Origin: Tubulanus polymorphus
Lineage: Eukaryota > Nemertea > Palaeonemertea > Tubulaniformes > Tubulanidae
NCBI RefSeq assembly: GCF_964204645.1
Contig: NC_134032.1
Coordinates: 11,154,275-11,218,274, forward strand
Reading direction: 5' to 3'
DNA: 64,000 nucleotides
Shown one piece after another: positions 1 to 15,100 of this stretch. Every line of letters begins with the position of its first letter. Positions within the stretch are counted from its first letter, which is position 1. Made by a program: the position numbers and the translations under genes. Under the pieces are notes generated by a model, which was given only the letters and a program-made list of their open reading frames with translations, was not told the origin of the DNA and did no database searches.

Positions 1-144
1 AAGTATTCCAGAGTACTGGGGCAGAGTACGCGTATTCTAATTGTAAACCGCGTGCAGTGGTGCGGTGCGGTCTATAAACGTCTATTACTATCATTATTTA
101 TAAGTCAAGAGGGTGTAGGCAGCAGTTCAGAGTTAATAACTTAC

Positions 145-3100
145 GTGTAAATTGACCGTGTCCTGATATGTGACGTCTAAAACTCTTGGTAAATTCGGAG
201 CGAGTTCGTTGTAATCCTGCAGCATCGTCAACAAATCGGCGATTTGACGAATCAGAATGCTGAATCCTCGCGCCAGCTGACTGGCGGTCGTCGCCATCGT
301 TACCGGGCTCTCGGGCGCGGCGGCTGTCGACGTCGTCGTCGTGCGTCGCAACGTCGACGGGTCGATGAAAACGAGGCTGCTCGTACCGCTGGTCGTTGTC
401 GCCGTCGTCGTCGGTCGCGTGTTCGAGTTCGTGTCACGTTGACGGACGGCCCACTGCATCGTGTACGGAGCCTGAAGTGTCCGCTGTCCTTGGGACCCTG
501 AAATTCATAAACATCGAATTAAACCACATTGAAATTATGAAAATTATTATTTCAGGGGTCTTGCACACAATTTTTACATCATGACAATAATTAGTTTTTT
601 TTCATATCCTTTTCAACACAAAAAACCATGTTTGATAATACATGCGATCTCAACAAATTTGTGACAACCCTTGCGAGAATTTTTCAATTTCGAAAAAATA
701 AAATAAAATCGACAAACTGACCAGTACCGGTTCCGGTGGTCCGTCGTTCCAACTGTTCGTCGACGAGCGTATTCAAGTCTGGTTCGTGGTCGTCGCTCTC
801 GGCGACCTCGCTGTCGTCTTCTTCCTCCTGATTGGACGATTCGCCCGAATCCTCCTCGCTGAAATACGCCAGGCTGGCGAGTCCGTCGGCGGCGACGTCC
901 GAGCCAGCCGTGGCGGCGGTCGCCGCGACGCTGCGCTGTATGCTGCCGCTATCCTGACCTTCGTTATCGCTGTAACTGTCGCTCTCCGACTCGGCCAACA
1001 GATCTAAATCCATATCACTCTCGGCGGCGACTAGAAATATAACGCAAACAGTCACCAGGCGACGAACAGCGGTGTCCGAGGGAGATTGGGTTCGTAGTAG
1101 AGTATGGCTCAGGTAAAAGTAAGCACTTCATCATAAGCACACGTTGAAATTTTAATGTTAAGTAAGCATTTCGTAATGCTTTCAGCAGGTCTATACCACA
1201 GTGCGGTGTATAATTCTGTGATGCACCTTGCTAGTACACCACGATGCATTGATGTTATTGATAATTAGTTTTTATTTCTATTGAAAGATGAAAGACAGCG
1301 TGTGTCGAACGTAGTAGCATATTAGTAACTAACAATACACCACACGGAGGTGTAAACGCATTAAAGCTGTATGCCCCTTATTAAACACAGGGGTGGAATC
1401 TTTTTCACGGGTGGGATTTTCAAATTATCTCCAGCACTTCCGGGTATTGATTAGTCATCACATAATTTTTTGGGGAGAAAATAAATCATTATTATCATTA
1501 TCACTGAAAGGGTTTAGGGCTTTACTTCTGGATAAATAGATTTTAATTGATGATATCACATGGGGCCTTATTGGAAATGTTGTTCTTACCGTCATCATTT
1601 TGAGGCGGATGTTCGGAATGTTCGGATTGTCGATCCTCGTTATCGGAATGATGTTCGTCGTCATCGACGACCTCGACGTCGTCCGCCTCGGTCGCTGCGA
1701 CGATCTCATCGTCGGCGTCTCGCGTCGACACGCGGCGCGTTTCTAACGGCGCGCTGCTGACTGGTAACGCCGGCGGATCGGCCGCATTGTTGTTGTTGTT
1801 GTTCTGGCTGCTGCGCACGGCGAACGAAGACGTCGCTGCGGTCATCGCGGTCGTATCGGCGGCGTGAGAGCGCGGAGGCATCGGCTCGGCGGAGAATAAC
1901 TCTTCGCTTCCCTGAAATTAACAAAAAATTCGAAAATTTACGAAATGAATGAAAATTCCTGAGACAAAATGTCTGAACTCGAAAACTTGAGTTTTAAGTT
2001 TTAAGAATTTCTTGAACTCCTCAGAATCAAATTTTTCATTCAATTTCGGACAAATGACCTATTCCTTGGAATTTCAAGAAAAATTTTCTCATAATTTCAA
2101 AAGCCGACAAATTTTCTACGATTTAGAATTTTAGAAAATATTTCTCTGACAGTTACCTGAATAGCCTCGACGTTCGAACTGACCAACGAAAACGGAGCAG
2201 ACGGACGCGTGACGCCCATACGGACGGGAGCGATCAGCGAATCGGCCGTCTCGCACAGTTCCTCGATAGCAATCGGAATCAATGCTTGAAATATGCGTCG
2301 ACATTTCATCATCGGGAACATACCCAAACTGAACGACTGAGGGCTAGAAATATAACAAAAGCATCGGATACATTTCACTCGAGTCAAATATCGTTTTCAC
2401 GGTTCGTGATTCTTTTTTATTAAGGTTCAAAGACAAGATGGCTGCCCCATAAATACCCCTATGACATCGCCAGAATGACCGACCGATATATTTTGAAATG
2501 ATGGCCGCCCCATAAATACCCCTATGACATCACCAGAATGACAAAATGATTTGTTCAGAAAGATAGCCGCCTCAGTAAATGAAATCATCAAATGCCTGGT
2601 GGTGTTTGAAAGATAGTTGCCTCCTTGTTTTCGCCTATGACATCATCAAATTGTGGGTAATATAGACATTCCTAGACTAGAAAAAGATTGACTCCTCCAA
2701 AATACCCCTATGACATCATGAAATTGCCTAGATCTGTCCAATATTATACAATAGAAGTACCTCGCCTAATCATCTAATAAAAAAAATTTAGTCATGATGG
2801 AACAATCGATATCAACCAGCCAACCCCCAGAAATTTGCAATATCTCATGCAATCAAAACTTGAAATAGTACTTTTTCGAATCGCTCGTTTTAGAGATCGT
2901 ACGTACCATTTTTTCTTGAACGATCCCGGCGTCATTTCGAGGTTCAGAATCACGAATATTCTCGCGACTGAACGCACGAATCGACGCGCGACGTTTTTCG
3001 CTTGTTCTTTGCGCCCGGCGACGGCTTCGTTCTGCATCTCGCGAATCAACGTCACGATCAACGTGTCCAACATCTACAATTTTAGGGGTCAAATTGTGAT

Positions 3101-6100
3101 GAACATTCATATTTTTTTCACATCATTACAATTTAGGATTTTTTCACAACAAAATAACAATAACAATTCGCTTTTTTCCACGTAAAAATAATTATTTCAA
3201 AATTTTTCGGATAATTTTCCCAGATATTTCAAATTCTTACTTAGTCAAAGTACAATAATGTAAGTGGTTACTGATCTCAATCCGGACAGATTTAGATACA
3301 TTTCTTCAATTTCCACACAGCGTAAGATCTGAGCTCCTTAGTAATATAAAGGGCATCAAAATATTTTGCTTAACATTTTTCTCGAATTTTTGCGCACATG
3401 TCAATAAATTTTCACAGATTTCTCATATTTTGCCGACTTAAGCGGAATTCCATACCAATTTTTCACATGAAATTTTGACCCCTCTCCGAGGTAGATTTAT
3501 CCACTCACCTCGACGCTACATTTAACCAGCAGACAATGAGTGAATTTATCTAAATGACTCGTTCCGGTTTGACTGTTCAAATAAACCTGATCCTCGAACA
3601 GCACCTCCGATGACGACCTGCGCAAAAACAACCGCAGACCCACTTTCAATTATCAAATTATGATTATTGGTACGAACTAAACCTTGAATTTTCTTTAGAT
3701 TTTTTTGTGTAGATGGGCGAGTGCTACGGACAGACCCGGTAGGGTGGCCACTTTCCGCCCATTTACAAATCCCCTCAGTTTTCTCTGATTTTTCCATGTG
3801 ATTATACACAGTTCCCCGAGAATGAATCAAGAGAAATTTCTAGGTTTAAATTGTTAGAATTCATTTATTCTTTATTGAATCCCATACTGATGAAGAAACA
3901 TGTGGTAAATAGCATTATCCAAATTCCCAGGTTTTCGGTAGAATTTGTCAAATTCCATGAGTTTTCCAGGTGTAACAATGGCCAAACCTGACTAGGTACC
4001 AGTATCTTAAATTTTAGAAAGTTTGCACCAAAATTGAGAGTAATCTGGCATCAAAAATAGTGGTTTAATTGAAAATGAACTAAAAATCATTCTGATTATG
4101 AGAATATTTTGAATTTTGATATTTTTGGGATTAGTTGAAAAGAGTAGAAACTACAACGTAGTCGTACCCATGTCTGTACTGAGGTTAGGGGTTGAGGCTG
4201 TTTGTGTTAAACTTACTGATCTTGCTTCGTTCCGCTGAGGACCATCGCTTGAACCGCATTCCAATCGTTCAAAATGCGCTCCAATGCGCGGCGACTGAAC
4301 CTCGGCGGTTCGAGGTCGTGTTCGGGCATTTCCGGATCTGAAAACGACCGTACGGAAAATGGATTTAGACGGGCGCAAAATTTCCGAGATCTTTCGAAAT
4401 AATTATCATTCTCTTTTTCGGACTGACCTGTATCCGATCCGGCGACATTGATTTTCTTATGAACGCGAGCGCGAGGTCGATATTGACGCTGTTCCACTAA
4501 TTGTCGACCGACTGTCTGCACCAAAAACAACAGGATGTGCTCCCCTCTGTGTGAAAAACAATGAAATCATTTAATTCTCAACATTCTGCACAATTCAAAA
4601 GCAGGAGACGGGGAGCATTGCGTCTGCTTCAAAAAACCAGAAGACAGGGAGCATTCTATGTGTTTCGAAAGAGATGCTAGACAGTACATTCAAAATTTTG
4701 ACTCTCGAGATGAAGTCAAAGCTGGAACCAGTTTAAGGAATCGTTCTTTAAAACTGACAAAATTTGATAAAGAGATTTTCTATGACAGATTTTTAGAATT
4801 TGAGGTGCCAAGAGCCAACTTAGAATTCGAGGTTTTTTGTATCCGCAAAATTGAATTTTAGAATTGGAGGATTTATTGAGGGATTTGAGGGGCTGTAGGA
4901 ACGCTGTAAGTGCTTAAGGTGTTTAAATCTGAATTACAAACTCACCGTTTATTCGGTAATTTAACGAGATCAGTTTCCATGAGCAGACGGTTGAGTAGTT
5001 CTAATCGAATCGTTTGATTTCCGGCAATCAACGCTTTACATTTACACTTCTCCCAACAGTCGCAGTAAGCAGTAGGAGTGGTCTTCTTCAACCTGAAACG
5101 CAAATTAATCATTACTATTTCAATTTCACAGTTCAAGCAAGATTTGAAATTTCCTGAGCATTTACAAGTTTCATTGAACTAACTAGGACAAATCTTGAGC
5201 TTGGAATCTTCCCATGATTAAACTAACTAGCACTAGTATTTTGCGCCTAGTTTTTAGAAGTACTCGTCTTTTGGGCTACTAAAATGTACTAGGCTTTGTC
5301 ATTTTGTTTCTGATCCTTAGTTGGAACATATTAAAACCAGTGTTCGGGACCTTAAGCCTAAACCAAACGTATTTACTGCCGGCTACGAATATATTCGTAC
5401 TTCTGGTTCTGTCACCGGTGCCGGCTACGAATATAGGCCTATTCGTAGCTGATTCTTCCTATTCACTGTTTGATATTTGCACTTTGGCACGCAGGAATGA
5501 CAAAGCTCCTGATTGGCAGGCAATGTCGACAAACTCTGCTTCATTCTCAATGCTCATTGGTCAATTTCGAGCAAAAGCCAACTATGTAACAGCTCCAGCA
5601 TCAACCTACTGCATTATCAAGCTGGCAGCAAACAGTTTAAGGGATAAATTTGAACGGTTGTAGGCTGAATCTAGTAGCTGAACTTAACATATTTCAATCG
5701 ACGTTACTTACTTGCAGTCGTGACCTTTATGGCAGACGTACGCGCATTCCGTACAGCAGCAGAGCGAGCCAAGCAAACCGCAGGTGCGACATTCGAATAT
5801 ATCCTGATTAATGTGCTCGGCGCCGGTCCACGTGAAGCTGCACGTGTCATTGCAGCAAATCAGGTGCAGCGGAGAATCATTCAACGTCGAACCCGACGGA
5901 TACAACATCGCCATCAGACGGTCTTTATCGCTCGCGGTGGCGGCGGCAGGCGGTTTATCGCTTCCAACGGCTGACGTCGTTACGAGTTTACACGCGGTGT
6001 CCATGATGTGCAACGCAGCCGGGTATGCGCGACTACTCACGGCTAACATGAACGGCGTCAAGCCCTCCGCATTTCTGAAAGATCGCATAGAAATATCGGT

Positions 6101-9100
6101 GAAATTTTCGGCGGTTAATTTTGCGGTGATTGAAATCTTCGAGATATTTCTGCTAAAACAACGAAGAAAACTAACGCACCTAAGCATCTGGGCCCGGTTT
6201 TATGGACTGGTTTTAACTCTGACCCGGGGGCTAACTCGATTGAAAATGAATTGAGTTAGCCCAGGGTTAAAGTTAATACCAGTCTTTTAAACCAGTAAAC
6301 ACCCGGTAAACACACACCCCTTTACCCTCCAAAATCAAGGTACTGATTCAGAGAAAAATCCCTCAGTAATGCTTTTAATTCCTGTTCAAATTTATAATTC
6401 ATCAACAGCAATCAAGGGGGTAAGACCCTGAGTAACACCTTCCACATTTATGTTCAAATTTATCATAAAACAAGTCGGTAAGATCCTCAGTAATACACAG
6501 CAAGGGAATAACACCTACGGAAACACCTTTCACATTTTCATTCAAAGTCTGTAATCATAGGGAGGCAAAGAACCTCAGTAACACCTTCCACAGTTCTGCT
6601 GAGAAATCAATCGGTAATCAAAGGGGGTAAGACTATCGGTGACTTACCTTTCAGTGAGTAACGTAAATAGTTTCGTTTGTAGAATCGTTGAATCGCACAT
6701 CGTTTTGAGAATTTGCACGGCGTTGCTGCGACGTTCTTTGTCTTCCAGTAAGACCGGCGCGAGGCTACCGTCGCCGCAGCTGTTCGCGTTGTTCATCGCG
6801 GGCGATGCCGTCGACGACGAACTCGCCGCCGCTGCTCCGAGATTCGGAGGAAAAGTCGGAGAACTCGACGAATTTTCTGAAAATCGATAACGCGAATATT
6901 GGAACCGATTCAAAACTCCGGTTATCGGTCAATTCAAACTCTCAGCTATATTTGAAGAGCTCTTAACCCTTTCAGTGCGACGTATAAATCTGCGAGATTT
7001 AGCTGATACGCTGCACCGCGGTGTATCAACACTATCATCAACGTAGTTATAATTTCTATTGAAAGATGGCAGCACCTGTCACACATTGTAAAATAATCGT
7101 AACTAACGACCGCCACTCCAACGGTACACCAGTTACACAATGCACAGGGGTGGAATTTTTGAAGATTTTCAAATTAGCTCCAGGGGCCAGTTGCATAGTC
7201 ATGGCTTAGATTTAGAACTGGTCTAAGACCAACTTAGTTCTATACTCAATCTAACAACTTAAGACCAGTCTTAAGATTTAACACCACTTTTGGACTCAAG
7301 TCACGACTGTGCAACAGGGCCCTGCATTTCAGGGCAAAAACTGGTCAGCACTGAAAGGGTTTTAAACCGATTGTACAGAGCCTAAATGTCTTGGAAGTAA
7401 AAGTAAGTTTGTTAAGTTCCATCGATTACGGTACCTGATCTGAGATTATTAGTCGTTGAATCGATGTTGTTTGAATCGGGAGGCCACGTGAACGTCGGAA
7501 TCGCGATTCCCGGTTCCTCTCTGTCAGCGCTTGATCGCGATTCGTCGTTCAAATTGTTCATGACGCGAGCGGCGCTGGTCGCCCGGCGCATCATCTCTCT
7601 TAGACTGACGCTGTAAAAATAACAGAAGCAGACGTGTCAGCTTTTTGTAAGCAGACAGAAATAGATCTATTACTAGGAGCAGACAAGACTAGACGGAAGA
7701 TTTAAATCTAACAATACGGACCGAGTTACACAGTTGTGAGTTAGAGTTAACTCTAGAGTTAAAGTCAAATCTTAACTCACAACTGGACCCAGAAGTTTTT
7801 CATTTTCAATAATTTTTAGGATAGGATCACATCTCATTTTCAAGATTTAAATCTAAAAGTCAAAATTTAACTATTACATTTTCGTTAACTTATAGAGTCA
7901 AATCATATCTGTGTTCCTTACTGCTTAGTCCTATTTTTTATCTTTTTTTGGAATTTCTACCTTGAACCGTTGAAGGGCATATCGGAGAGTGAAGTTACTA
8001 TAACAGGGTGGCCACTTTTATTTGACACACTTTTTCCATGACTTTTTTAAAGAAGAGAAATATACCTTTCCCCCCCCCCGACTTCCAGGTAAGACGCACC
8101 ACCGCGTACAACATATATATGCATATACTTACTTTCTGCCGCTTGCGCGATCGGTGGAATCTCTCGCGTTGATCGAAGACAGCGCGTCGATCGCGTTCGT
8201 TACCGATAAACCTTCCATCGACGAGCTGTAGCTACCCTCGCGATTCTCTGCAAATACGACAATTTTAATCCGATTTATTCTCATTGATCCAAAAAAGCTT
8301 TTCGGAACAATTTCCGACTTATAATAGTTAAGTTTGCAATGTCGTATATGTTGAAAACATGAAATGATCGAAACTTCAAAACTCCTACGCGGAACTCGAC
8401 CCTGGACTAATTATAAATTTCCAAGCAGATTTATACCATCCGCATAACTATGAGTCGCATGGGTTACATGAAACGTGTTAACGCTTAAAAGCGGTTAAGT
8501 TTGGAATTAGAAAGTGAAAATTTCAAGTCGAGATGATACAAAATATCTCTGTAAGTTGAAAACAAGAGAAATCCTATGATCATTCAACCAAAGATGTAAA
8601 ATTTTCGAGTCAAAGAGCATTTATCATGACCAGTACCAGGTATGCCCGATGATGGCTAACAGTCTTTAGCCGAAACATTGCTCAAATATATGAACCTTTA
8701 CTGAAGAACTTTACATTTTGTGGCCGAATTATCGTGGGATCTCGTATCAAAGAATTACGTTTCCATATCAACGTACCGGCTTCGTTCTCTTTATTAGAAG
8801 TCGGTGTACACATCGTCACGCACGTGTGGATGATGTTGCGGTTACCGTCGCAGCGTTCTCTGATGATATCGCCGACGGCGACATCGCGTTTCGCGGCGTC
8901 AGTTTCCGACTCGATTTTACCGAGTAACGATTTCACCTGGTCGACGTCGCAGCGCAGGATGTGCGGTATTAAACCTTGTTTGTCCAATACCAAAGCGATT
9001 ATTGCGACCTATGAAAAACCGAGAGGAACAATGAGATCTTTCCAAGCAGCTGTTTAAGAGGAAATGGGGATTTATGAAGACAGTGTTCTTTTCTGGAAGA

Positions 9101-12100
9101 AATTACGATGGCAAAAGGGTTCTATGGAGGCAGCTCCTTTTTCAGGAAAGGTCTATAGAGGCAATGTGATGTTATAGGGGGATTAACAGAGAGAGTGTTC
9201 TTTTCTGGAAGAAGTTATGATGGGAAAGAGGTTCTACTATGGAGACAGCTTCTTTTTCCACGAAAGGTCTTTAGAGGCAATGTGATGTTATAGAGGGATT
9301 TATGGAGGTAACCATCTCCTCAAAGGTTTCTAGATGTTGAAAAGAGGCATTGTATTTTCATAGGGGGATTTATGGAGGCCGTGTTCTTCTCTGGACGGCT
9401 CTTTAGGTTACGATCATAGAGGCAGCGTTCTTTCAGGAATAGTCTACAGAGGCTATACGATACCGACCAGACTACCTGATATATCTTATTGTAGTAGTTC
9501 TCACTAAAAGTTATTCTGATTTTGAGAGCATTTCGATATTTTTTAGGGTAGTTGAGCCCTTAAGAACAGAAGAAACTACATTCTCTCAAATAGCAGCTAC
9601 AGTCAGGTGTGTGTGATATAAGGGGGATTCACGGCCATCTTTTCGATCAGTTGATTATTGATGATGTCATAAGGGGACTTATGGCAGCAGACGTCTCTGT
9701 TTCAAGGATCGAAATGCACGTACCTTGTTTTTGGAACACGAAGTGACGTTGATTAAGGAATGAATGCCGATGTTCAAACATCTCGCCGGCAGCAGATCCA
9801 ACCATCTCGGGTCGTGGATGCCTTCCATACAGTTCTTACCGAGAGGATAAACGGCGCCGTTGCCATCGCACAGAATCAACGGATATTGCTATAAACAGGA
9901 AGACAGTTGAGTTAAAATTGGAAGATTTACATGTAACGGTCAGCAGTTGTTTCTATGGATGGGTCTGCAGCATCTGGTAGATGGATTTTGAATAAAGGCA
10001 GGGTTCAGAGTAGAAAGGCTGAGACACTTCTAAGCACTATTTCATGTTTCCACATGTTTCCAAGACTTTTCCCTGATTTTTAGCTTTCTTTTTACAAAAT
10101 TCCCTGACTTTGAAAAAGAAAATTCCCCAGACTTTTCCCTGATTTCCAGGTAAGTGGCTGACGAATAGGGGACTGTGTTACGTCGACACGGATTATGTAC
10201 TGACCTCTCCGGCGTTGTGCAACGCAATCTTTTTCTCGTCGGTTCCGATGAACGCGTGGTAACTCGTCGGGAACGTCGATTCCTGTTCGATTTTACTCTG
10301 ACTCAAGTTGTAAACGATGTAGCGCAGTTTCTGACTTTGTTTGACGATCGCGTGAATGGCTACGAAAACAATAAATCATCAAGTTTCACTGAATAAATTC
10401 GAAGAATCCAAAAAAGTTTCGATGACATCAGAATTTTGAGGGCGATCATCACCAATTTCGAATTCGTACTCATTACACTGACCTATATTATCGACGGCTA
10501 TTGTTACGATCTGGCTGCTGTTGTCCGTGACGCTGATTTTCTTCGGAGTTCGCTGGAAACAATCGGGTACTTTCGGCGCGTTCGTGCCCTTGACGATTTG
10601 CAGGTCGTCCTTACGCAGCAGGCGGCATTCTTGCAGAAGCGCGGAGACGTCCTCGCGCGACGGTTGGTTCGCCAGTTCGCCTTCTTTGCAGAAACGCACG
10701 GCCGCGTAGGCTCCGTCGACCTGACGGGGAAGAAAAATATCAATTCCGAACTGCATCCAATTCTGTAGTGGTTCAAAACGCTGGACCCTGTTCCGCCGAA
10801 GTCTGACTTTTTATGGAGTTAAATTCAATTCATTTTCAATATTCTCAAAAAAGCATCGAGTATTAAACAGAGGACTTTGAAAATGGATCACGAAAATCAG
10901 CGACTCAAAACTGGGTCCACAGTTTTTTTATTGATAATGAGAAATTAGATTCAAAGTGAAGTCTTTCTGGACCCAGTTCCACAGTTGTGAGTTATAGAGT
11001 TAACTTTGAGTTTAAGTTAGTTCATTTTCAATGAGTTATCTCAGAGTGCAATCTTAACTCAGGGCCCAGTTTCACGAAAAGGATTAAGGCCTTAATCGAT
11101 TTAAGATAAACTGAATCAATGAAGAAATTAAATCGATTTTAGAGTTAAACCTTTTTGTGAAACTGGGCCCAGAGCTGTAGAACTGGACCCTGATCTATGG
11201 ACATTATTCACAGACGTCACACGTATTGTTCACAACTGTTATTTAATTGTCATTTTGTGCATCAATTGTAAGCCATGGAAGACAGGCTAGTGCTTGATGG
11301 ACTTTATGACATGCAGTGACGACGTCACATAAATAAGGCATGTTGAGGTTTTCTTTTTGGTCGCGGTCATACGTACTTTGAGAACTTTCCCGACCGGCAT
11401 CGTTTTAATGTCCTCGATGAAGACGACATCTTTTAAAGTCCATTCTTCCTCGTCTCGTTTTTCGATGATCTCTTTCACCGGCGTGACCACTTTCTTACGC
11501 TCTACAAAAACAAAAACAATAGGCAACCATCAGATTTCGAATTCAGATTTTATTGACAACCATCAATACGGGTGGCCGCTTTTATTTTGACTCGCTTTTT
11601 CCATGACTATTCCCTGATATGTACATTGTTTACCCTCACTTGCTCCGCCAAGATTAAGAATCAAATCAATTAACTCAGTCAAATACATAAAATATAGACT
11701 GTAACTGTTTGATTTAACGCGCCATTTACCATAGAAGCATTTTCTATTTAGAAGACAATTTAAAGGAATGAAGGAGTTGTAAGGACCCTTTAGATGATGT
11801 ATGAAGAGAAGTACTTACTCAGAGATCCGGGGCTGATTAGAGTCGGACCGCTCTGATCCGAACACGTCGACGACGCCGGCGACGGCGGGGGAGGCATATC
11901 CGGTTTACTCTCGCACGACGACTTCTCCGCTTTCAGCTCGCGTTTCGGCAGCAGCAGCGGCGGAGGCGGCGCGTCGTCCCAGTCTCGATCCAAACGGATT
12001 TTAAATCGACACGTATCGGTCAGCGACCACGCCGATTCCAACAATTGACCGACCTTCGGCACGCCGTCGACCGTTGTGAACGCCAGCGCCCCCGTGTGGT

Positions 12101-15100
12101 ACATCGGGCTACTGCGTAAGCAGACGGTCATACCGCTCGCGATCTCCTGGACGCCGCCGGAATTGCCGCCTTTGGATTTTTTCGCGCGGCTGCGAGCTTT
12201 TTCGATGATACGCTTGCGCTGTCCGAACGGCATGACACCCCTGGAAAAAATAAACCAAGGTCACAAGATCTGCTCTAAACCTAGTTTAACTCGACTCAGT
12301 TCGTCAGAAAACAAGAATCAAGGATCAGAAAATTTGTTAGGAAATCAGACAATGATTTTTTTTGGAAGCGTCTGCATCTCTCTCATATCCCAATTACTGT
12401 AGACTCCTCCTAAATCAGAACTGTTTATCTCGGTAAATGATTAATTCAGAGGTTTTGTAAGCAAATTTAATTTTAAGGCTACCTAAACTCGGTTCCTAAT
12501 TTGGTAACCACCCAATTGGGTACAAATAAATTACAACTGTACCAATATAGGCAAAGTTTACTGTACAACTACAAACTAGACAAACATTTCTAATAATTGT
12601 CTATTTGTCGAAATGAGTTTCAAGCACCTCTAAATGCATTTTCTGCTTGGAAATAGTTTTAAAGAATCGAGGAATTGTGGTAAACTTGTTAGTTAATACA
12701 TACCACCAGTAGAGGGCGCCACTCTCGAGACGGGCGCACGTGTAAAGCGAACACGTGTGCAGCGATTTGATCGCGTCGCACTGGAACTCGGGGAAACTCT
12801 GCGCCGCGTGTTCTAACTTGGCGGCGACCGTCGTCAGACTCTCGTCCATCCAGGTGGCGACTTTACCAGATGCGGTGAACACAGACGCTCGTACGTTGCA
12901 CGCGCTGATGCCGAGGATCGTTTCGTTCGTCAGCCCCAGCGTCGCGGTCTTCGGGTGGAAAATAGCTCCGCTCTGAAACGCAACAGAATCGTTAGAATCT
13001 CCACGAAGGTATTCGTTCATCGTTATTAAAAACTGACTTAAGACTGGGGGACGAAAAAGTTTATCTAAAATTTTTTGTTTGAGGTTATGAAATTGATACC
13101 ATGTTTCTCATTTCTGCTAGACTTAAAAGTTCACCTGGCCAGCTGCAATACCACATACATAACTTTTTTTAAAATCACGACCAAGCTAATAATAACAGAC
13201 CCGGCAGCTATAGAAATGAAATATAACAAATTTCATTGCAGACGAAATGAACTGACCGATTAGGAGAAAACAAGGTATCATCATATCTTTTTAGCATAAA
13301 AGAGCTATTTTCGTATTTTTTGGGTCAGACAGATTACGATCAAGCATTACGAACCTCGGGCGAAGAGTACGGTTCACTATCCGACCACTTCCACTGATGT
13401 AGGTGTCCCGTAGTGCTGATTGCGACTAATTCAGAATGTAAAGATACCATATGCGTAAACCGCAAATTACTGTTCTCCTAAAAAGACATCAAAAAATCAA
13501 TCAATTATCATCAACTCCAAATGTACTTAAATAATGAATTTTGGGGTAAATATTTGAGAAAACTTAATTTCACCAACACCCGGACCGAGTCGTGAATTAA
13601 GTTTGACCCTTGATTCAAAGTACATGTACATGTAATCTAAAATGACCTAATCCGACTGCAGAGAGTTTTAAAGATTTTCAATTCAGTAAGTTGAAGTAAA
13701 ATCAACTGAAGCTAGTGAAGTAAATGAAAATGAACTTGATTTAATTTTAACCGTTGAGTTTAATCGTAAACAAACCAGTTTTGATTCAAGAGCCAACTGA
13801 TTTTGACTAAAGAGTTAATGTAAATGCGAATTGATTGTAACTGCTGTAACTCGGTTCTCTGGACCCGATCAAACTTGTTTCATAGAAAACGATGATGTGA
13901 ACTCGTAACGTACCTTGTCCGGGGGCCACATTTGAAGCTCTTCGCCGAAATTGATTGGATTCTGCGCCGGCCCCGTTCCCGCTTTTTTCGTCAGATCGGC
14001 CGAGAACGACGAATCGGACGTCGTGCGGTCACGATCGATTCCTCGCAGATTCGCGATCGCCTCGTCGCGTAACGCATTCTCCAGCCAGCGTCGCTCGCGC
14101 AGACGGAACACCTCGCGATCGCGGCTGTCCGTATCGCGATCGCCGGCGGCTGTAAACGAAAACATTCCATAAAGTTCGTTATCAAATGTGTAGTAAGACA
14201 TTTAGGAATACAGATTCAAATTAGAACAAAATTTTTTTGGAGATCATTCCCATTTTCCACACCTTTTCTATAGCCATAGAGAAAAAAAAACAACAAATAT
14301 CCATAACTTTTGACAAGTAAAACTTTGCATTGAATCGCGAAAGAGTAAAATATAAGTCGCACTATTACGGAATCGAAAGTTTTTAAATGTCATAACGTTA
14401 GAATTTAGTAAGAATCCAAATTTTCGGTTTTCAACTTTCCATAACTATCCTTTCCAAAACGCGCACGAACCCCGATTTGATTAATTCAACACAAATAAAT
14501 CAACAAAACTTTAAGCATTGCCCAGTTGCAAAGCTTTCTATCAAGTTTAAGTTAAAATTAGTTGTTGTGTACAAAATGCTTTGAATCCAGTCCATTTCAG
14601 AAGCGTCATTCTGTCGAAGAATAATTTGGCAAAAAAATTTTTTTTTGAAAATTACCTGAACCTCTCGATCGTCCGGCGGACCGACCTCGCAACGACGAAT
14701 ATCCGAACATATCCTCGCTGAATATTCCCGAATCCGAGTCGATTATAACGCTCGGGTGATCGGACTGAATTCCTGCATCCAACAACGATATCAAATCATC
14801 TACAAATAAACAAATCACGAATCAACTATTGCACCAAATATGAACTGATTTTACTAATTTCGACTATCAACAAAAGCGAAGGCCATAGACCTAGTCCCAC
14901 AGGTATGCGGGTTGAATTTAATTCAGGACACAAATGCACAATTTTATGGGGGATTAGTTTGAGAGGTGCAGTGGCCGAGTGGTTTAAGCCGCCTGTCACT
15001 GGTCTCGTCAATCCAGGGTTTATGGGTTCAAACCCTGGTGGCGACACGAGTTTCTTGGTCGAAGGTTCTTCTCAGGGCTCTCCCCCGTTGGGAAAAAGAA

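Larger units (their letters stand above)
8777..13477 (-). other. UBR5: RCC1-like region exons of UBR5
   Basis: Exons from 13477 down to 8777 encode the long UBR5 section with RCC1-like character: [90 protein letters not shown] and HILRCD, residues about 394-970. Repeats of this type form a beta-propeller used for protein contacts. The proline-rich insert in exon 12240-11819 ([10 protein letters not shown] and [10 protein letters not shown]) is probably a flexible loop. Confidence 0.85.

Noticed and set aside
244-501. Arg-rich plus-strand frames opposite UBR5 exons
   Set aside because: Antisense shadows of Ser/Thr/Asp-rich UBR5 coding sequence; no splice or family support.
5304-5663. 119-codon plus-strand frame
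   Set aside because: Lies in a UBR5 intron, contains a short direct duplication (GCCGGCTACGAATATA) and shows no recognisable protein family.
14961-15045. Functional tRNA-Leu/Ser gene
   Set aside because: A and B boxes are good, but no acceptor-stem pairing closes around them and a SINE body with an A-rich end follows; a degenerate second copy exists.
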